This document shows positions 33,117-43,082 of a DNA stretch of 49,719 nt, one piece after another. The stretch is from positions 1-49,719 of the forward strand of contig CAYJIZ010000019.1 of assembly GCA_964370395.1 (NCBI GenBank), written 5' to 3'. Source of the stretch: JBGUVL01 sp964370395. GTDB lineage: Bacteria; Bacillota_I; Bacilli_A; Erysipelotrichales; Erysipelotrichaceae. How positions within the stretch are numbered: position 1 is the first letter of the stretch; each line of letters begins with the position of its first letter. The notes below the pieces were generated by a model. That model was not told the origin of the DNA, did no database searches, and saw nothing but the letters and a program-made list of their open reading frames with translations. The translations under genes were made by a program, and so were the position numbers.

Positions 33117-33141
33117 CAAAAAAGCCGTTATTGTGACGGCT
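33117..33141 (-). terminator. Terminator of the P-type ATPase gene
   Basis: AAGCCGT (33121-33127) with ACGGCTT (33135-33141), then six T on the minus strand. The stop codon lies within the hairpin. Confidence 0.8.
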
Positions 33142-35458
33142 TCTTTTCATAATAATACGTAACGATTCGATTCCCGATAGTAGAAATGCAAAGCAGAATA
33201 GCGATAAACACCAAAATGTGAAACCACGAAGCTGCTAAGTCAATGGCTTTAAAATCAAAATAATATGCACCAAATAATAAACCATTAATGACTAGTGTAT
33301 ACACGATCACCACCAAGGCAATACGCAGTTTCGTATAAGGAGCTGCTACTTTGGTTAAAACGATCAAACCATTAATTGAAATCACAATAAGTGCAAGCTG
33401 CGATATTGTCGCATCACTCATCGGTGCAAACAATGCACTTAAATAAATATAAATAATACATACTATGACACTGATCGCTGCTGGTAAACTCACTTTTAAT
33501 ACTTGTTCAATAAAGTTCTTTTCCACACGATTACGATTTGGTTCGATCGCCAAAAAGAATGCTGGCATCCCGATAGTCAATGTAGAAACAAAGGTTAAAT
33601 GAATCGGAATAAACGGATATTTAAACGCCACTCCTAATGTCAACAGTGACAATAAGATAGAGAAGATCGTCTTTGTTAGAAATAAGGTTGCCACACGTTG
33701 CACATTATTAATGACACGTCTTCCTTCAAACAATACATAAGGCAAAGCATCAAAATTCGAATCCAATAAGACCAAATTCGCACTCGCTTTCGCAACATCA
33801 CTTCCACTCGCCATCGCAATACTGATGTTCGCTTCCTTTAATGCCAAAACATCATTCACTCCATCACCGCTCATACCTACGATATGATTTGCTTCTTTTA
33901 AAGCGACAACCATCGCTCTTTTTTGCTTTGGTGTCACACGCCCAAACACATTGTACTGCAATACCGCTTGCTTAATGTCTTCCTCACTATGCAATGTAGT
34001 CGCATCAATATAATGTTCATACCCATCCAAACCAGCTCGTTTCGCCACTTGTGAAACGGTGATAGGATGGTCTCCCGAAATAACTTTAATCGCAACATCT
34101 TGTTCTTTAAAATAAGCCAGTGTTTCTTTGGCACTATCACGAATCTTATCCAACAACAATAAAAATCCGACTACCTCATTATTTTCTAATACGCCTTCTT
34201 CGCTTTTCGCATCACTTTCCACTAACGTGATGACACGATACCCTTGTGAAGCAAAGCGTTCAATACAATCTATCTCTTCTTGCTTACGTGTTTTTACTAA
34301 GAACTCATACGCTCCCATAAAATATGATTTATGCGCAAAAATCACACCACTGTATTTCTTTTTACTCGTAAAGGAGATAACTTGTTGTGCTTCAAATGTC
34401 GACTGTTCTTCATAGTACTCATACATCGCAGTAATCGTCGCATTATCGTCTTGTAAGACACGCATCAAATTACCAAACACTTCTTTTTCATTTACTTCTT
34501 TTAACGCATGAAAATTATCTACTTCCATCTTCCCTTCGGTAATTGTTCCCGTCTTATCAAAACAAAGCACATCAACACGCGCTAATGTTTCCAAGCAAAA
34601 CAATTCTTGGACAAGTGTTTTATGCTTCGCTAGATGAATCGTTCCTACAGCCAAAGCAATACTTGTTAAAATAACCAATCCTTCAGGAATCATTCCAATT
34701 AATGCTGCACTAATTGATAAGATACTAGTTTGTATGGATTCGTGCGAAATAAAATAATGTTTCGCAAACAACAATAATCCTAAGGGAATAATCGCAATCC
34801 CAATATATTTAATAATCTTATTTAAACTATCACGCAATTGTGAAGGATGTCGCATTTGTTGTTTCGCATCTTTCACCATCTGTGCAGCAAAATTATCATC
34901 TCCCACGCGTTCTACGCGGATATACGCACTCGAACCTACCACAAAACTACCCGAATACAAAAAGTCTTGTTCTTTCTTTATTATGCTATCGCTTTCCCCT
35001 GTTAATAAAGACTCATCCACTTCTAGTTCACTGTATACAACAATGCTATCCGCTACGATTTGATTTCCACTTTTCACAAAGATGATATCATCTAACACAA
35101 CCTCATCGTTAGTTATGTATTGTTTCTTTCCATCACGAATGACACAAACTTTATTCGCTACAATCAAAGCAATTTTATCAAGTGTGCGTTTGGCACGTAT
35201 TTCTTGAAATGTTCCGATGATGATATTAGAAAATACAACACCTAGAAACAACAGATTACGAAACGAACCTGTTAAAATAATAAACCCAGCTAAAATCGCA
35301 TTGATTAAGTTAAACAAAGTAAAAATATTATCATGAAAAATTTGTGCATACGTTTTCGTATTGGCACTATCACTTTGGTTCACCAATCCCTCTTGCTTAC
35401 GTTTCGCAACTTGTTCACTGCTAAGCCCTACGGTATGTTCACAAACATAACGTTCCAT
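33128..35458 (-). CDS. P-type cation-transporting ATPase
   Basis: 776-residue P2-type ATPase. Landmarks: actuator TGES (ESLLTGES), M4 motif IPEGLV (around 257), phosphorylated D301 in CFDKTGTIT, ATP-binding domain, and GDGVNDVLALKEAN. The M4 proline-glutamate-glycine-leucine resembles calcium and sodium pumps, and overall layout resembles the Exp7-like pumps of streptococci. The ion cannot be told from sequence. Single-gene transcript with a TATAAT box just upstream. Confidence 0.9.
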   Translation of the reverse strand: MERYVCEHTVGLSSEQVAKRKQEGLVNQSDSANTKTYAQIFHDNIFTLFNLINAILAGFIILTGSFRNLLFLGVVFSNIIIGTFQEIRAKRTLDKIALIVANKVCVIRDGKKQYITNDEVVLDDIIFVKSGNQIVADSIVVYSELEVDESLLTGESDSIIKKEQDFLYSGSFVVGSSAYIRVERVGDDNFAAQMVKDAKQQMRHPSQLRDSLNKIIKYIGIAIIPLGLLLFAKHYFISHESIQTSILSISAALIGMIPEGLVILTSIALAVGTIHLAKHKTLVQELFCLETLARVDVLCFDKTGTITEGKMEVDNFHALKEVNEKEVFGNLMRVLQDDNATITAMYEYYEEQSTFEAQQVISFTSKKKYSGVIFAHKSYFMGAYEFLVKTRKQEEIDCIERFASQGYRVITLVESDAKSEEGVLENNEVVGFLLLLDKIRDSAKETLAYFKEQDVAIKVISGDHPITVSQVAKRAGLDGYEHYIDATTLHSEEDIKQAVLQYNVFGRVTPKQKRAMVVALKEANHIVGMSGDGVNDVLALKEANISIAMASGSDVAKASANLVLLDSNFDALPYVLFEGRRVINNVQRVATLFLTKTIFSILLSLLTLGVAFKYPFIPIHLTFVSTLTIGMPAFFLAIEPNRNRVEKNFIEQVLKVSLPAAISVIVCIIYIYLSALFAPMSDATISQLALIVISINGLIVLTKVAAPYTKLRIALVVIVYTLVINGLLFGAYYFDFKAIDLAASWFHILVFIAILLCISTIGNRIVTYYYEKKPSQ

Positions 35459-35521
35459 TCATCCACCTTCTTTTATTACTATTATAGTATCACAATCATT
35501 TCGCTTTTTATACCTATAAAA

Positions 35522-35574
35522 AAACTGTACCTTACACAACACTTCTCTAGAAGTGCAACATCATGGTACAGTTT
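35522..35574 (-). terminator. Long terminator after the alcohol dehydrogenase gene
   Basis: AAACTGTACC (35522-35531) pairs with GGTACAGTTT (35565-35574), enclosing an inner stem CACTTCT/AGAAGTG. T runs lie at both ends, so it may be bidirectional. Confidence 0.8.
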
Positions 35575-35602
35575 GTTTTTTCCTCTTACAAAATCGTATT
35601 TC

Positions 35603-36769
35603 TTATCGACACATTTTGTAAATAGCCAATACATCTTCCATCTTTAATGGCTTGAATCCATTAATGACTCCACCTTTGCTATCGACTGCACTTTGTGCCA
35701 TTTCTTCTAACTTACTGTCGTCAATCCCTACTTCCTGTAACGTACGAGGTAGTTTTAATTGATCAAATAAGAACTCTTCTGTCTTGTCAATTGCTTGGTT
35801 TGCGATAGTGTAAATATCATAATTTTCATTGATACCCCACACTTCCATTCCATACAAGGCAATGCGCGCAACAGTCGTATCATCTAATATGTAACGCAAC
35901 CAACGTGGTGTTAAAATTGCCAAACCTACTCCATGTGTAATGTCATAGTAGGCACTCAACACGTGTTCCATTGGATGGCATGACCATGATTTTCCAAATC
36001 CTGCTCCCACCAATCCATTCAATGACAACGTTGCAGCCCACATTAAATTCGCTCTCGCTTCATAATTTGTTGGTTCTTCCATAGCGACAACACCATATTT
36101 AATACAAGTCTTCATAAACGAATGCGCTAATTGTTCTTGCACAAACGCACCTTCCACATGGTTGAAATACGTTTCAAACAAATGCGATAAGATGTCTGCT
36201 GTCCCTGCTGCCGTTTGAATGCTAGGTACACTATATGTATTTTCTGGATCCAATATTGATACTTTAGGATACAATAGTGGATTAGCAAACCCCAACTTCA
36301 AATTTTCTTGCCAATTCGTAATGACTCCAGAACAGTTCATCTCAGAACCTGTGGCACTCAACGTTAAAATCGTTACGATTGGTAATGCTTTGCTGATTTT
36401 CTTCGCATCCAATACAAGATCCCAAGCATCTCCATCATAGAAAGCAGCCCCCGCAATCGCCTTACTACAGTCGATACAACTTCCTCCTCCAACTGATAAA
36501 ATCACATCAATTTGATGTTGCTTACAAAGCTGTGCTCCTGCTTGTACACTTTCTAAACGCGGATTTGGATTCACATTCGCTAGTTCGTATACTTCACAAT
36601 CCTTTAATTGTTCACAAACACAATCATAAATTCCATTTCGTTTGATACTACCCCCACCATACACAAGTAATACCTTTGTTCCATAGGTTGCTATGATATC
36701 GTGCAACGCATTCATTTGTCCTTTTCCAAAACAAATTTTAGTCGGCATACTTAACTCAAAATTAATCAT
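35603..36769 (-). CDS. Iron-containing alcohol dehydrogenase (YqhD/BdhA type)
   Basis: 388-residue group III alcohol dehydrogenase. NAD(P)-binding loop VYGGGSIKRNG and ILSVGGGSCIDCSKAI; metal ligands in GTADILSHLFETYF (D, H) and HPMEHVLSAYYDITHGVGLAIL (two H). It reduces aldehydes to alcohols, as in butanol dehydrogenases. Single-gene transcript; its promoter overlaps the terminator of the upstream lipoprotein gene. No Rex palindrome is seen. Confidence 0.93.
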   Translation of the reverse strand: MINFELSMPTKICFGKGQMNALHDIIATYGTKVLLVYGGGSIKRNGIYDCVCEQLKDCEVYELANVNPNPRLESVQAGAQLCKQHQIDVILSVGGGSCIDCSKAIAGAAFYDGDAWDLVLDAKKISKALPIVTILTLSATGSEMNCSGVITNWQENLKLGFANPLLYPKVSILDPENTYSVPSIQTAAGTADILSHLFETYFNHVEGAFVQEQLAHSFMKTCIKYGVVAMEEPTNYEARANLMWAATLSLNGLVGAGFGKSWSCHPMEHVLSAYYDITHGVGLAILTPRWLRYILDDTTVARIALYGMEVWGINENYDIYTIANQAIDKTEEFLFDQLKLPRTLQEVGIDDSKLEEMAQSAVDSKGGVINGFKPLKMEDVLAIYKMCR

Positions 36770-36810
36770 AAAAGTTCCTCCGTATATGTTAAATTATAGC
36801 ACAATTTTCA

Positions 36811-36850
36811 AAAGAAAAAGCAAAAGGATATACGCATATATCTTTTTGCT
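36811..36850 (-). terminator. Terminator of the teichoic-acid operon
   Basis: AGCAAAA-GGATATAC and TATATC-TTTTTGCT (36819-36833, 36837-36850) form an imperfect 14-bp stem followed by T-rich sequence on the minus strand. Confidence 0.7.
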
Positions 36851-36873
36851 TCGCTTCACTATTTCCTCTTGTT

Positions 36874-37323
36874 TTATTTATTCTCAACGATTTCATCGCA
36901 TGTGTAACCATTTTTAATAATCACTTCACGAATTACTTCAATCGAACGAAAATCTTCACGCATCAGTGGAAAAACTAAGATGCCTTTGCGATCTTTACGA
37001 AGATCATATTTATCATAATCTACTTCCAAACGCGTTGTGATGACCTTTTCATCTTGCTCCAAGGACATTTTTAAACCATCTACTTTATTTAACTCTTTCA
37101 AACGATCGTTTTCCTCTTTTAATGTATCATCGAAGAACTCTTCTGTATAACTACTGTAATCTTTACTATTCACAATCGTAAACAAGTGAACGTCTTCTTT
37201 TTTATAACGCACCTCATACGACACTTGGTTATTTGGCATTGTACACAACATCATATCGTCATCAAATGAACCACAACCACTCAATAATAGGATCAAAACA
37301 AACACACTTGCTATTTTTTTCAT
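36874..37323 (-). CDS. Lipoprotein, DUF1307-like
   Basis: 149 residues with signal peptide and lipobox LLLSGC (Cys17). The rest is soluble and strand-rich (FDDTLKEENDRLKEL; MSLEQDEKVITTRLEVDYDKYD), resembling YehR/DUF1307 lipoproteins of unknown function. It overlaps the preceding glycerophosphotransferase gene by four bases and closes the cell-wall polymer operon, so a role at the cell surface is likely. Confidence 0.7.
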   Translation of the reverse strand: MKKIASVFVLILLLSGCGSFDDDMMLCTMPNNQVSYEVRYKKEDVHLFTIVNSKDYSSYTEEFFDDTLKEENDRLKELNKVDGLKMSLEQDEKVITTRLEVDYDKYDLRKDRKGILVFPLMREDFRSIEVIREVIIKNGYTCDEIVENK

Positions 37324-38426
37324 CCTTGTCCTCCCATAATCTCATCTACTAACGCTACCACTCGCTCACAAGACTTCCCATCTTGGTATTGAAAGAAGGT
37401 ATCTTTAAACTTACGAATCGCTTTTTGATCAAACTCATTCTTACGAATGGCTTGAATAATATCTTCTTCATTACGACAAATCGGTCCAGGCATGACCTTT
37501 TCATAATCGATATAGAACCCAACATCACTACGGTACTCTTCTAAATCCGGTGTATAAAATAACATCGGTTTTTCAAACGTAGAGAAATCAATAATAATCG
37601 CCGAGTAATCGGATATCAAATAGTCACTCACGGAAAACAACTTCTTAATGCTTTTCCCATTGCAACAAATCACACTTTCACTACTTGAGATAACCATATT
37701 ATCCAAGAGTGGGTGCATCTTATATAAAATAACGTATTCCTCACCTAACGCTTTTTGCACATGGTCTAAATCAATGCTGCTATTGCCTAAGCCATGCATT
37801 AACTTACCACGAAATGTCGGTGCATACAATACGACTTTTTTTCCTTTGATAAGTGGATAGTTCTCTTCCATCCATCTAACATCACGCGCTATCTTTTTAC
37901 GATTAAACAAACGATCTGTCTTCGGAATTCCTGTCACCTTCACATTTTCTTCTTTTACACCGAATGCACTCGCGAACGGTTTTCTAAAGTACTCACAATT
38001 CGCAATGACATAATCATAATTCGCAATCGTATAATCACGGCTCGTATCGTTTCCAAAACGCTTGATCGCTCCTGATGCGTGCCATAACTGCAATACCTTT
38101 ACTTGTTTTCTTTTAAAATGCGAAACCACATAGTTATTGTAATCTAATACAACTAATGCACTCGTATTAATCGCAAACAATTGTTTGATACAAGACATAA
38201 AGTAATCAAAATTACCTTTCATACTTTTTTCAAACTTCACTAAGATGTAATCTAGTTCATAATCACGATTGGCATGTAATGCATCAGACAACAATTTAAA
38301 GTCACCACTAAGTTGTTCTGATTCCAACGATATAAAGGTAATCTTATTTTTATTCACTTTAAAAAAGACTAAAAAGATGCGAAAAAAACTCAAGATACAA
38401 AATACAATCATCTTTTTTATTTTCAT
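37320..38426 (-). CDS. CDP-glycerol glycerophosphotransferase (TagB/TarB-like)
   Basis: 368-residue Glyphos_transf enzyme that moves glycerol phosphate from CDP-glycerol to a lipid-linked acceptor. Motifs: LQLWHASGAIKRFG, YAPTFRG, ISDYSAIIIDFSTFEKPMLFYTPD. An N-terminal hydrophobic segment (7-24) attaches it to the membrane. Single-domain size suits a TagB-like primase. ATG at 38426 is better spaced from AGGAA than the one six bases upstream. Confidence 0.88.
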   Translation of the reverse strand: MKIKKMIVFCILSFFRIFLVFFKVNKNKITFISLESEQLSGDFKLLSDALHANRDYELDYILVKFEKSMKGNFDYFMSCIKQLFAINTSALVVLDYNNYVVSHFKRKQVKVLQLWHASGAIKRFGNDTSRDYTIANYDYVIANCEYFRKPFASAFGVKEENVKVTGIPKTDRLFNRKKIARDVRWMEENYPLIKGKKVVLYAPTFRGKLMHGLGNSSIDLDHVQKALGEEYVILYKMHPLLDNMVISSSESVICCNGKSIKKLFSVSDYLISDYSAIIIDFSTFEKPMLFYTPDLEEYRSDVGFYIDYEKVMPGPICRNEEDIIQAIRKNEFDQKAIRKFKDTFFQYQDGKSCERVVALVDEIMGGQG

Positions 38427-38441
38427 ACACATCTTCCTTTC

Positions 38442-39626
38442 TTATTTATGAAAGACTATATCTAGTACTTTCTTTGAACACTGGCCATCATGCCAAGCAT
38501 TGAATTGCTCATTAAAGTGTTCTAACTTTTTATAATCATAGCGTTTCTCAACAATTTTGTCCAACAAATCCATTTCCTTTATGAAGATATCTCCAGGTAA
38601 CGTCTTAGCAAGATCAAAGTAGAAACCGCGTAATTCATTCGCATAGCTTTCCAAATCAAACATATAGAAATAAATCGGTCTTTGTAAGATAGCATAATCG
38701 AAAAAGACACTGGAGTAATCCGTAATTAAAATATCACTCACCAAATACAATTCACTAATGTCCAAACTCGCTGGCATTTCATACACAAAACCTTTGAATG
38801 CTGCCATATCGAAATCATTAATGATCAAATAATGGGGTTTGAATACAACGACATATTCTTCACCAAGCTTTTCTTTCCATTTTGCGAAATCAACTTCTAA
38901 ATGGAAGGTATACCCTTTTGACACAAATGAGTTATCGCGCCATGTTGGTGCGTACAAAATGATTTTTTTATCCAGTGGCAAACCCAACTGTTGTTTTAAT
39001 TTTACCACTTCTTGTGTTGTTGTGTTCACTAACACATCATTACGTGGGTATCCCGTTTCAATTAATCGCTCTTTATTAATGCGAAATGCACTTTGAAACA
39101 CTTCGCTACTAAAGTGATTCGCACTGATCATATAGTTGTATTTTTTCACGTCTTCATCGTATGTTTGGTACATTTGTTGCGCATTCATTTTTGAACGATA
39201 GAAGGTCGTGTCTTGCGCAACATCAATATCATGCGCCAAACGTTTCAATGGTGTTCCATGCCACGTTTGCAAATACACTTGTGAGTCCTTTTTTATAATG
39301 TACATAGGAAGCTTACAATTCACAAACCAATATTTCGCTCTTGATAAATAATAGAAATAAGGAATGCTGAAGTATTCGATAACTTTTGCTCCTTCAATCG
39401 TAATCTTTTTTTGTTTCTTATTTTTGATTGCCCAAACAAACGTATAATCCTTGTACGCATCTTGTTTGCGCATGTATTCATACAACGCTTTCGGGTTATC
39501 CGAATACCCTTTTCCATGAAAGGAAATAAATAAAATCGTCTTTGAGTGAACTGGTATAAAACGGTGCAAAATATGATATAGGAACCGAATTGTTTTTCCT
39601 ATTATCGTTTTGATCAAATGTAACAT
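38442..39626 (-). CDS. CDP-glycerol glycerophosphotransferase (TagF/TarF-like)
   Basis: 394 residues, second member of the family: LQTWHGTPLKRLAHD, GYPRNDVLVN, YAPTWRDN, LITDYSSVFFDYAILQRPIYFYMFD. It is more like the polymerase domain of the fusion protein encoded next (same WHGTPLKRL, GYPRNDVL, TDYSSVFFDYA) than like the TagB-type gene after it, suggesting a duplication. Probably extends a poly(glycerol phosphate) chain. Confidence 0.88.
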   Translation of the reverse strand: MLHLIKTIIGKTIRFLYHILHRFIPVHSKTILFISFHGKGYSDNPKALYEYMRKQDAYKDYTFVWAIKNKKQKKITIEGAKVIEYFSIPYFYYLSRAKYWFVNCKLPMYIIKKDSQVYLQTWHGTPLKRLAHDIDVAQDTTFYRSKMNAQQMYQTYDEDVKKYNYMISANHFSSEVFQSAFRINKERLIETGYPRNDVLVNTTTQEVVKLKQQLGLPLDKKIILYAPTWRDNSFVSKGYTFHLEVDFAKWKEKLGEEYVVVFKPHYLIINDFDMAAFKGFVYEMPASLDISELYLVSDILITDYSSVFFDYAILQRPIYFYMFDLESYANELRGFYFDLAKTLPGDIFIKEMDLLDKIVEKRYDYKKLEHFNEQFNAWHDGQCSKKVLDIVFHK

Positions 39627-39641
39627 ACCATCACTCCTTTC

Positions 39642-41891
39642 TTATTTCTCTTGAAAGAACACTCTTTCACAAACACGCTTACTTGCGTTTCCATCACTTA
39701 GATGACAGAAACGATCATAGAACGTATCGTATTGCTTTTTGTATGCTGCGTTTACTTCCTCGATATTTTCAATTGCTTCTACCACTTCTTCACTCGTATA
39801 AAGCAATGGTCCTGGCACTTCACTTTGCATATCGATGTAGAAACCACGCAACTGGTTTTTGTATTTTTCAATATCGTACGTATAAAATAAAATCGGACGA
39901 CGTAAATTCGCATAATCAAAGAATACACTAGAATAATCAGTAATGCATATATCACTGATCAAATACAATTCACTAATGTCATCGTACTTACTCACATTAT
40001 AAGCGAAACCTTCTAATCCACTTACATCTAACGCATCAGCAATGTATTGGTGCGTACGCAACAAGATGACGTAATCGTCTTGTAAACGCTCCTTCAACAT
40101 CGCCAAATCAAGTTGTAATGTGAACTTGTATTGTCCTTTTCCATAGTATTCATCATCACGCCAAGTCGGCGCATATAAAATTGTTTTCTTATCCAATGGA
40201 ATCGACAACTTTTGTTTTATCTCATTCGCAAACGCTTCTTTGTCTTTTCGATACAACACATCATTTCTTGGATACCCATAATCTAACATCTCATTTTCAA
40301 ACATGAAACAACGACGTAACGTCTCTGTAGAAAAATCATTGTCACTCAATAAGTAGTCCCAATCTTGTCTTTGACGATAAAACTCCTTTTTGTATTTAGG
40401 CGAAGCTGCTGTCACTTCTTCTTGGTCAAATACCAAACGTTTCAACGGTGTTCCATGCCACGTTTCTAAAAATACTTGCCCTTCGCGCTTACGATACCAT
40501 AGTGGTTGGCGTGCATTAAATACCAAATACTTCGCACGTGCCAAATAGTAAGCATAACGAAACGAAAAACGACGCACTACTTTTCCACCATATTTTGGTT
40601 TCGTCTTCGTGTTCAACACCCAAACATAGGTAAATTGATCCCCATAGTTTTGTGCCATATATTCATAGATATATTTTGGACTATCCGAATAATTTTTTCC
40701 CATAAATGTTTCAAATAAGATGACATTATTCAATAATGGTTGTTTTAAATAACGGTGGTAATAAGCCAACTTATAAAAAACATTCTTATTCTTAATCATT
40801 TTCTTAAATTTAATTTTCATCAAACGCCAACGAATCTGTTTCAATACTTTCTTTAAATCATTGGCTTGCACACTACGAATAATGTTTCTTTGCCAACGTT
40901 TTAAATCCTGTACGACATCTTCACGACAATTTTTTATCACTTTCGCAATCAGTGGAAAGTATTCTTTACGCCACTGTGGTTTTTCACTACGACGCAAACG
41001 CGGTGCGACACTGCGTAAGAAATACATGGCGATTTTACGATCTAATAAATAACGTAAAATACCATCACTTGCGATACTTTCACGCGCTTTTTCAAACGAC
41101 TTCATACGAATCGCAAAACGATTGTCATCCTCTATTTGCGATAATGCTGGATAATTAATTGGGTCATTGTGATTGCGTTTTACATAAATGGCTTCCATCG
41201 CTTCATGAAACGACGTTGCCGTTTGTGTACATTGTAGAATAAATGGCAAATCACAATAATACAACAAGTCTGTCGCGAACAACAAATCGTTGTTTACTAA
41301 AAAGGTACGAGAATATGCATTTCCTAATGCCGAAAGCGTTGTAAATCCTCTGCGCTTCTTCACAAGATGATAAATCGCACGTAACTTTTCTTCATCAAAG
41401 GCTGCTTTGTTGTCCTCGATGAATGAAATGATTTTCGCTTCTTTTTCATCTTCTTTTAATTGCTCTTCGTCTTCATCCAACTCTTCTAACTTCTTTAATC
41501 GCTTTTCAATATAATTCTCTTTCTTGTTCCAAGTACGATGCGTCTTTCCATAGATAATATCGACTTCCTTCGCCTCTTCCTTAAACAAGTTCGCAAACGT
41601 ATCTTCTAATACGTAATCATCACTATCTAAAAAGTAGATGTATTGGCCTTCGCTATGTTGCACTCCTGCATTACGAGCAGCACTAACACCTGTTTCATTT
41701 GTTAAGGTAACTACTTTTATTGTTAATTTGTTTTTTGCTTCTTCCACAATATCATCGATCATTTCATGGCAATTATCTTTCACTAAGACCACTTCAAAAT
41801 CATGAAAAGAACTATCCGTTAAAGCGCGCAAGCACTCTTTCAGATAGTTTTTATATTGATGAAAAGCAATTACTACACTTAGCTTCTTCAT
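39642..41891 (-). CDS. GT2 glycosyltransferase fused to CDP-glycerol glycerophosphotransferase
   Basis: 749 residues with two catalytic domains. The first (1-about 320) is a GT2 glycosyltransferase (KLSVVIAFHQYKNYLKECL; GVSAARNAGV; YFLDSDDYVLE, a DxD-like site). A charged linker (150-190) interrupts it. The second (about 390-745) is a glycerophosphotransferase (ETWHGTPLKRL; GYPRNDVLY; YAPTWRDDEYYG; ITDYSSVFFDYANLRRP). The fusion suggests one protein adds both sugar and glycerol phosphate to the same polymer. Confidence 0.9.
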   Translation of the reverse strand: MKKLSVVIAFHQYKNYLKECLRALTDSSFHDFEVVLVKDNCHEMIDDIVEEAKNKLTIKVVTLTNETGVSAARNAGVQHSEGQYIYFLDSDDYVLEDTFANLFKEEAKEVDIIYGKTHRTWNKKENYIEKRLKKLEELDEDEEQLKEDEKEAKIISFIEDNKAAFDEEKLRAIYHLVKKRRGFTTLSALGNAYSRTFLVNNDLLFATDLLYYCDLPFILQCTQTATSFHEAMEAIYVKRNHNDPINYPALSQIEDDNRFAIRMKSFEKARESIASDGILRYLLDRKIAMYFLRSVAPRLRRSEKPQWRKEYFPLIAKVIKNCREDVVQDLKRWQRNIIRSVQANDLKKVLKQIRWRLMKIKFKKMIKNKNVFYKLAYYHRYLKQPLLNNVILFETFMGKNYSDSPKYIYEYMAQNYGDQFTYVWVLNTKTKPKYGGKVVRRFSFRYAYYLARAKYLVFNARQPLWYRKREGQVFLETWHGTPLKRLVFDQEEVTAASPKYKKEFYRQRQDWDYLLSDNDFSTETLRRCFMFENEMLDYGYPRNDVLYRKDKEAFANEIKQKLSIPLDKKTILYAPTWRDDEYYGKGQYKFTLQLDLAMLKERLQDDYVILLRTHQYIADALDVSGLEGFAYNVSKYDDISELYLISDICITDYSSVFFDYANLRRPILFYTYDIEKYKNQLRGFYIDMQSEVPGPLLYTSEEVVEAIENIEEVNAAYKKQYDTFYDRFCHLSDGNASKRVCERVFFQEK

Positions 41892-41901
41892 ACATATCCC
41901 C

Positions 41902-42288
41902 TTATTTCTTTAAACCCTCTTTGATTTGGGTAGTGGAGATCCCATCTGTTCTTGGTAAGTAGACTACTTCACAATAGTCTTTTAGAAAGTCAAACTCCCC
42001 TTTCCAGTCTTCTCCAATTACAAATACATCAACACCATATTTTTTCACATCTTCAATCTTTTGGTCCCAGCTCGTTTCAGGAATCACTTCATCCACGTAC
42101 TTAATTGCTTCTACAATCGCCATACGTTCGCTGTCCTTCACAAAACACTTCTTACCTTTACCTAGATTGAATTCATCACTACTCACCGCCACAATTAAAT
42201 AATCACCTAATTCTTTGGCGCGTTTTAATAAATTCAAATGTCCAATGTGAAACAAATCAAATGTTCCATACGTAATTACCTTTTTCAT
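41902..42288 (-). CDS. tagD: Glycerol-3-phosphate cytidylyltransferase
   Basis: 128-residue nucleotidyltransferase that makes CDP-glycerol from glycerol 3-phosphate and CTP. Contains the catalytic HIGH (GTFDLFHIGHLNLLKRA) and RTDGISTTQIK. Full family length. It supplies the donor for the three glycerophosphotransferases of the operon. Confidence 0.96.
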   Translation of the reverse strand: MKKVITYGTFDLFHIGHLNLLKRAKELGDYLIVAVSSDEFNLGKGKKCFVKDSERMAIVEAIKYVDEVIPETSWDQKIEDVKKYGVDVFVIGEDWKGEFDFLKDYCEVVYLPRTDGISTTQIKEGLKK

Positions 42289-42296
42289 GTTGCCAC

Positions 42297-43073
42297 CTAC
42301 TTTACTAATCTACTTTCAAATACTTCTTTTTTGTATTTCTTAACATCTTTATCACTCATCTTCTTAAAAGAATCCACATACTCTTCATAGTTATTGGAAA
42401 CTTCCTCAATACTTCCATATTGTTTCAACTTCCCACCTTCAATCCAAATACCTTGTTCACAAAAATCACGAACTTGTGATAAGGAGTGAGAAATAAAGAA
42501 GATTGTTTTACCTGATTGTTTTAACTCTTGCATCTTGCGCAAACACTTGCTCGCAAAACTTTTGTCTCCGACTGATAAGGCTTCATCCACAATAATAATA
42601 TCGGGATCAAGACAAATCGAGATAGAAAATCCCAAACGCGATTTCATCCCACTGGAATACTTCTTCACTGGTTGGTACAAAAAATCTCCCAACTCCGCAA
42701 AATCCGCAACGCCTTCTTTGATTTCTTGAATGCGTTTTTTTGACAATCCTAATAACGCTCCTTTTAACTCAATGTTTTCTAATCCTGTTAACTGTGTATT
42801 CAAGCCTGCTTGAATCGCAATCAAAGATTGTTCACCATTGATTTCTACTTTTCCTTTGTCTTGCATCGAAATCCCTGCAAGAATATTAGACAATGTACTT
42901 TTTCCACTACCGTTGCTTCCTAAAATCCCAACAACACTTCCCTTTTCAATACTAAAGGTAATATCGCGTAGCGCATAAAAAGACTGTTTCTTTTCAAAAC
43001 GTTTGCGTTTCTTACTATCTAATTTAAATATTTTATCCACGTGTTCAAATCGAACGGCGATCGTATCATTCAT
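42297..43073 (-). CDS. tagH: Teichoic acid export ABC ATPase
   Basis: 258-residue ATPase: Walker A GSNGSGKST, signature YSSGMKSRLGFS, Walker B DIIIVDEALSVGD. The SSGM-type signature is characteristic of ATPases of the teichoic-acid/polysaccharide export group. Length fits TarH of staphylococci (264 aa) rather than the long TagH of B. subtilis. Works with the permease encoded just upstream. Confidence 0.93.
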   Translation of the reverse strand: MNDTIAVRFEHVDKIFKLDSKKRKRFEKKQSFYALRDITFSIEKGSVVGILGSNGSGKSTLSNILAGISMQDKGKVEINGEQSLIAIQAGLNTQLTGLENIELKGALLGLSKKRIQEIKEGVADFAELGDFLYQPVKKYSSGMKSRLGFSISICLDPDIIIVDEALSVGDKSFASKCLRKMQELKQSGKTIFFISHSLSQVRDFCEQGIWIEGGKLKQYGSIEEVSNNYEEYVDSFKKMSDKDVKKYKKEVFESRLVK

Positions 43074-43082
43074 AAGGACTCC

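Noticed and set aside
36770..36873. Rex operator before the alcohol dehydrogenase gene
   Set aside because: No TTGTGA-N6-TTCACAA palindrome; only the lipoprotein terminator and promoter are seen.
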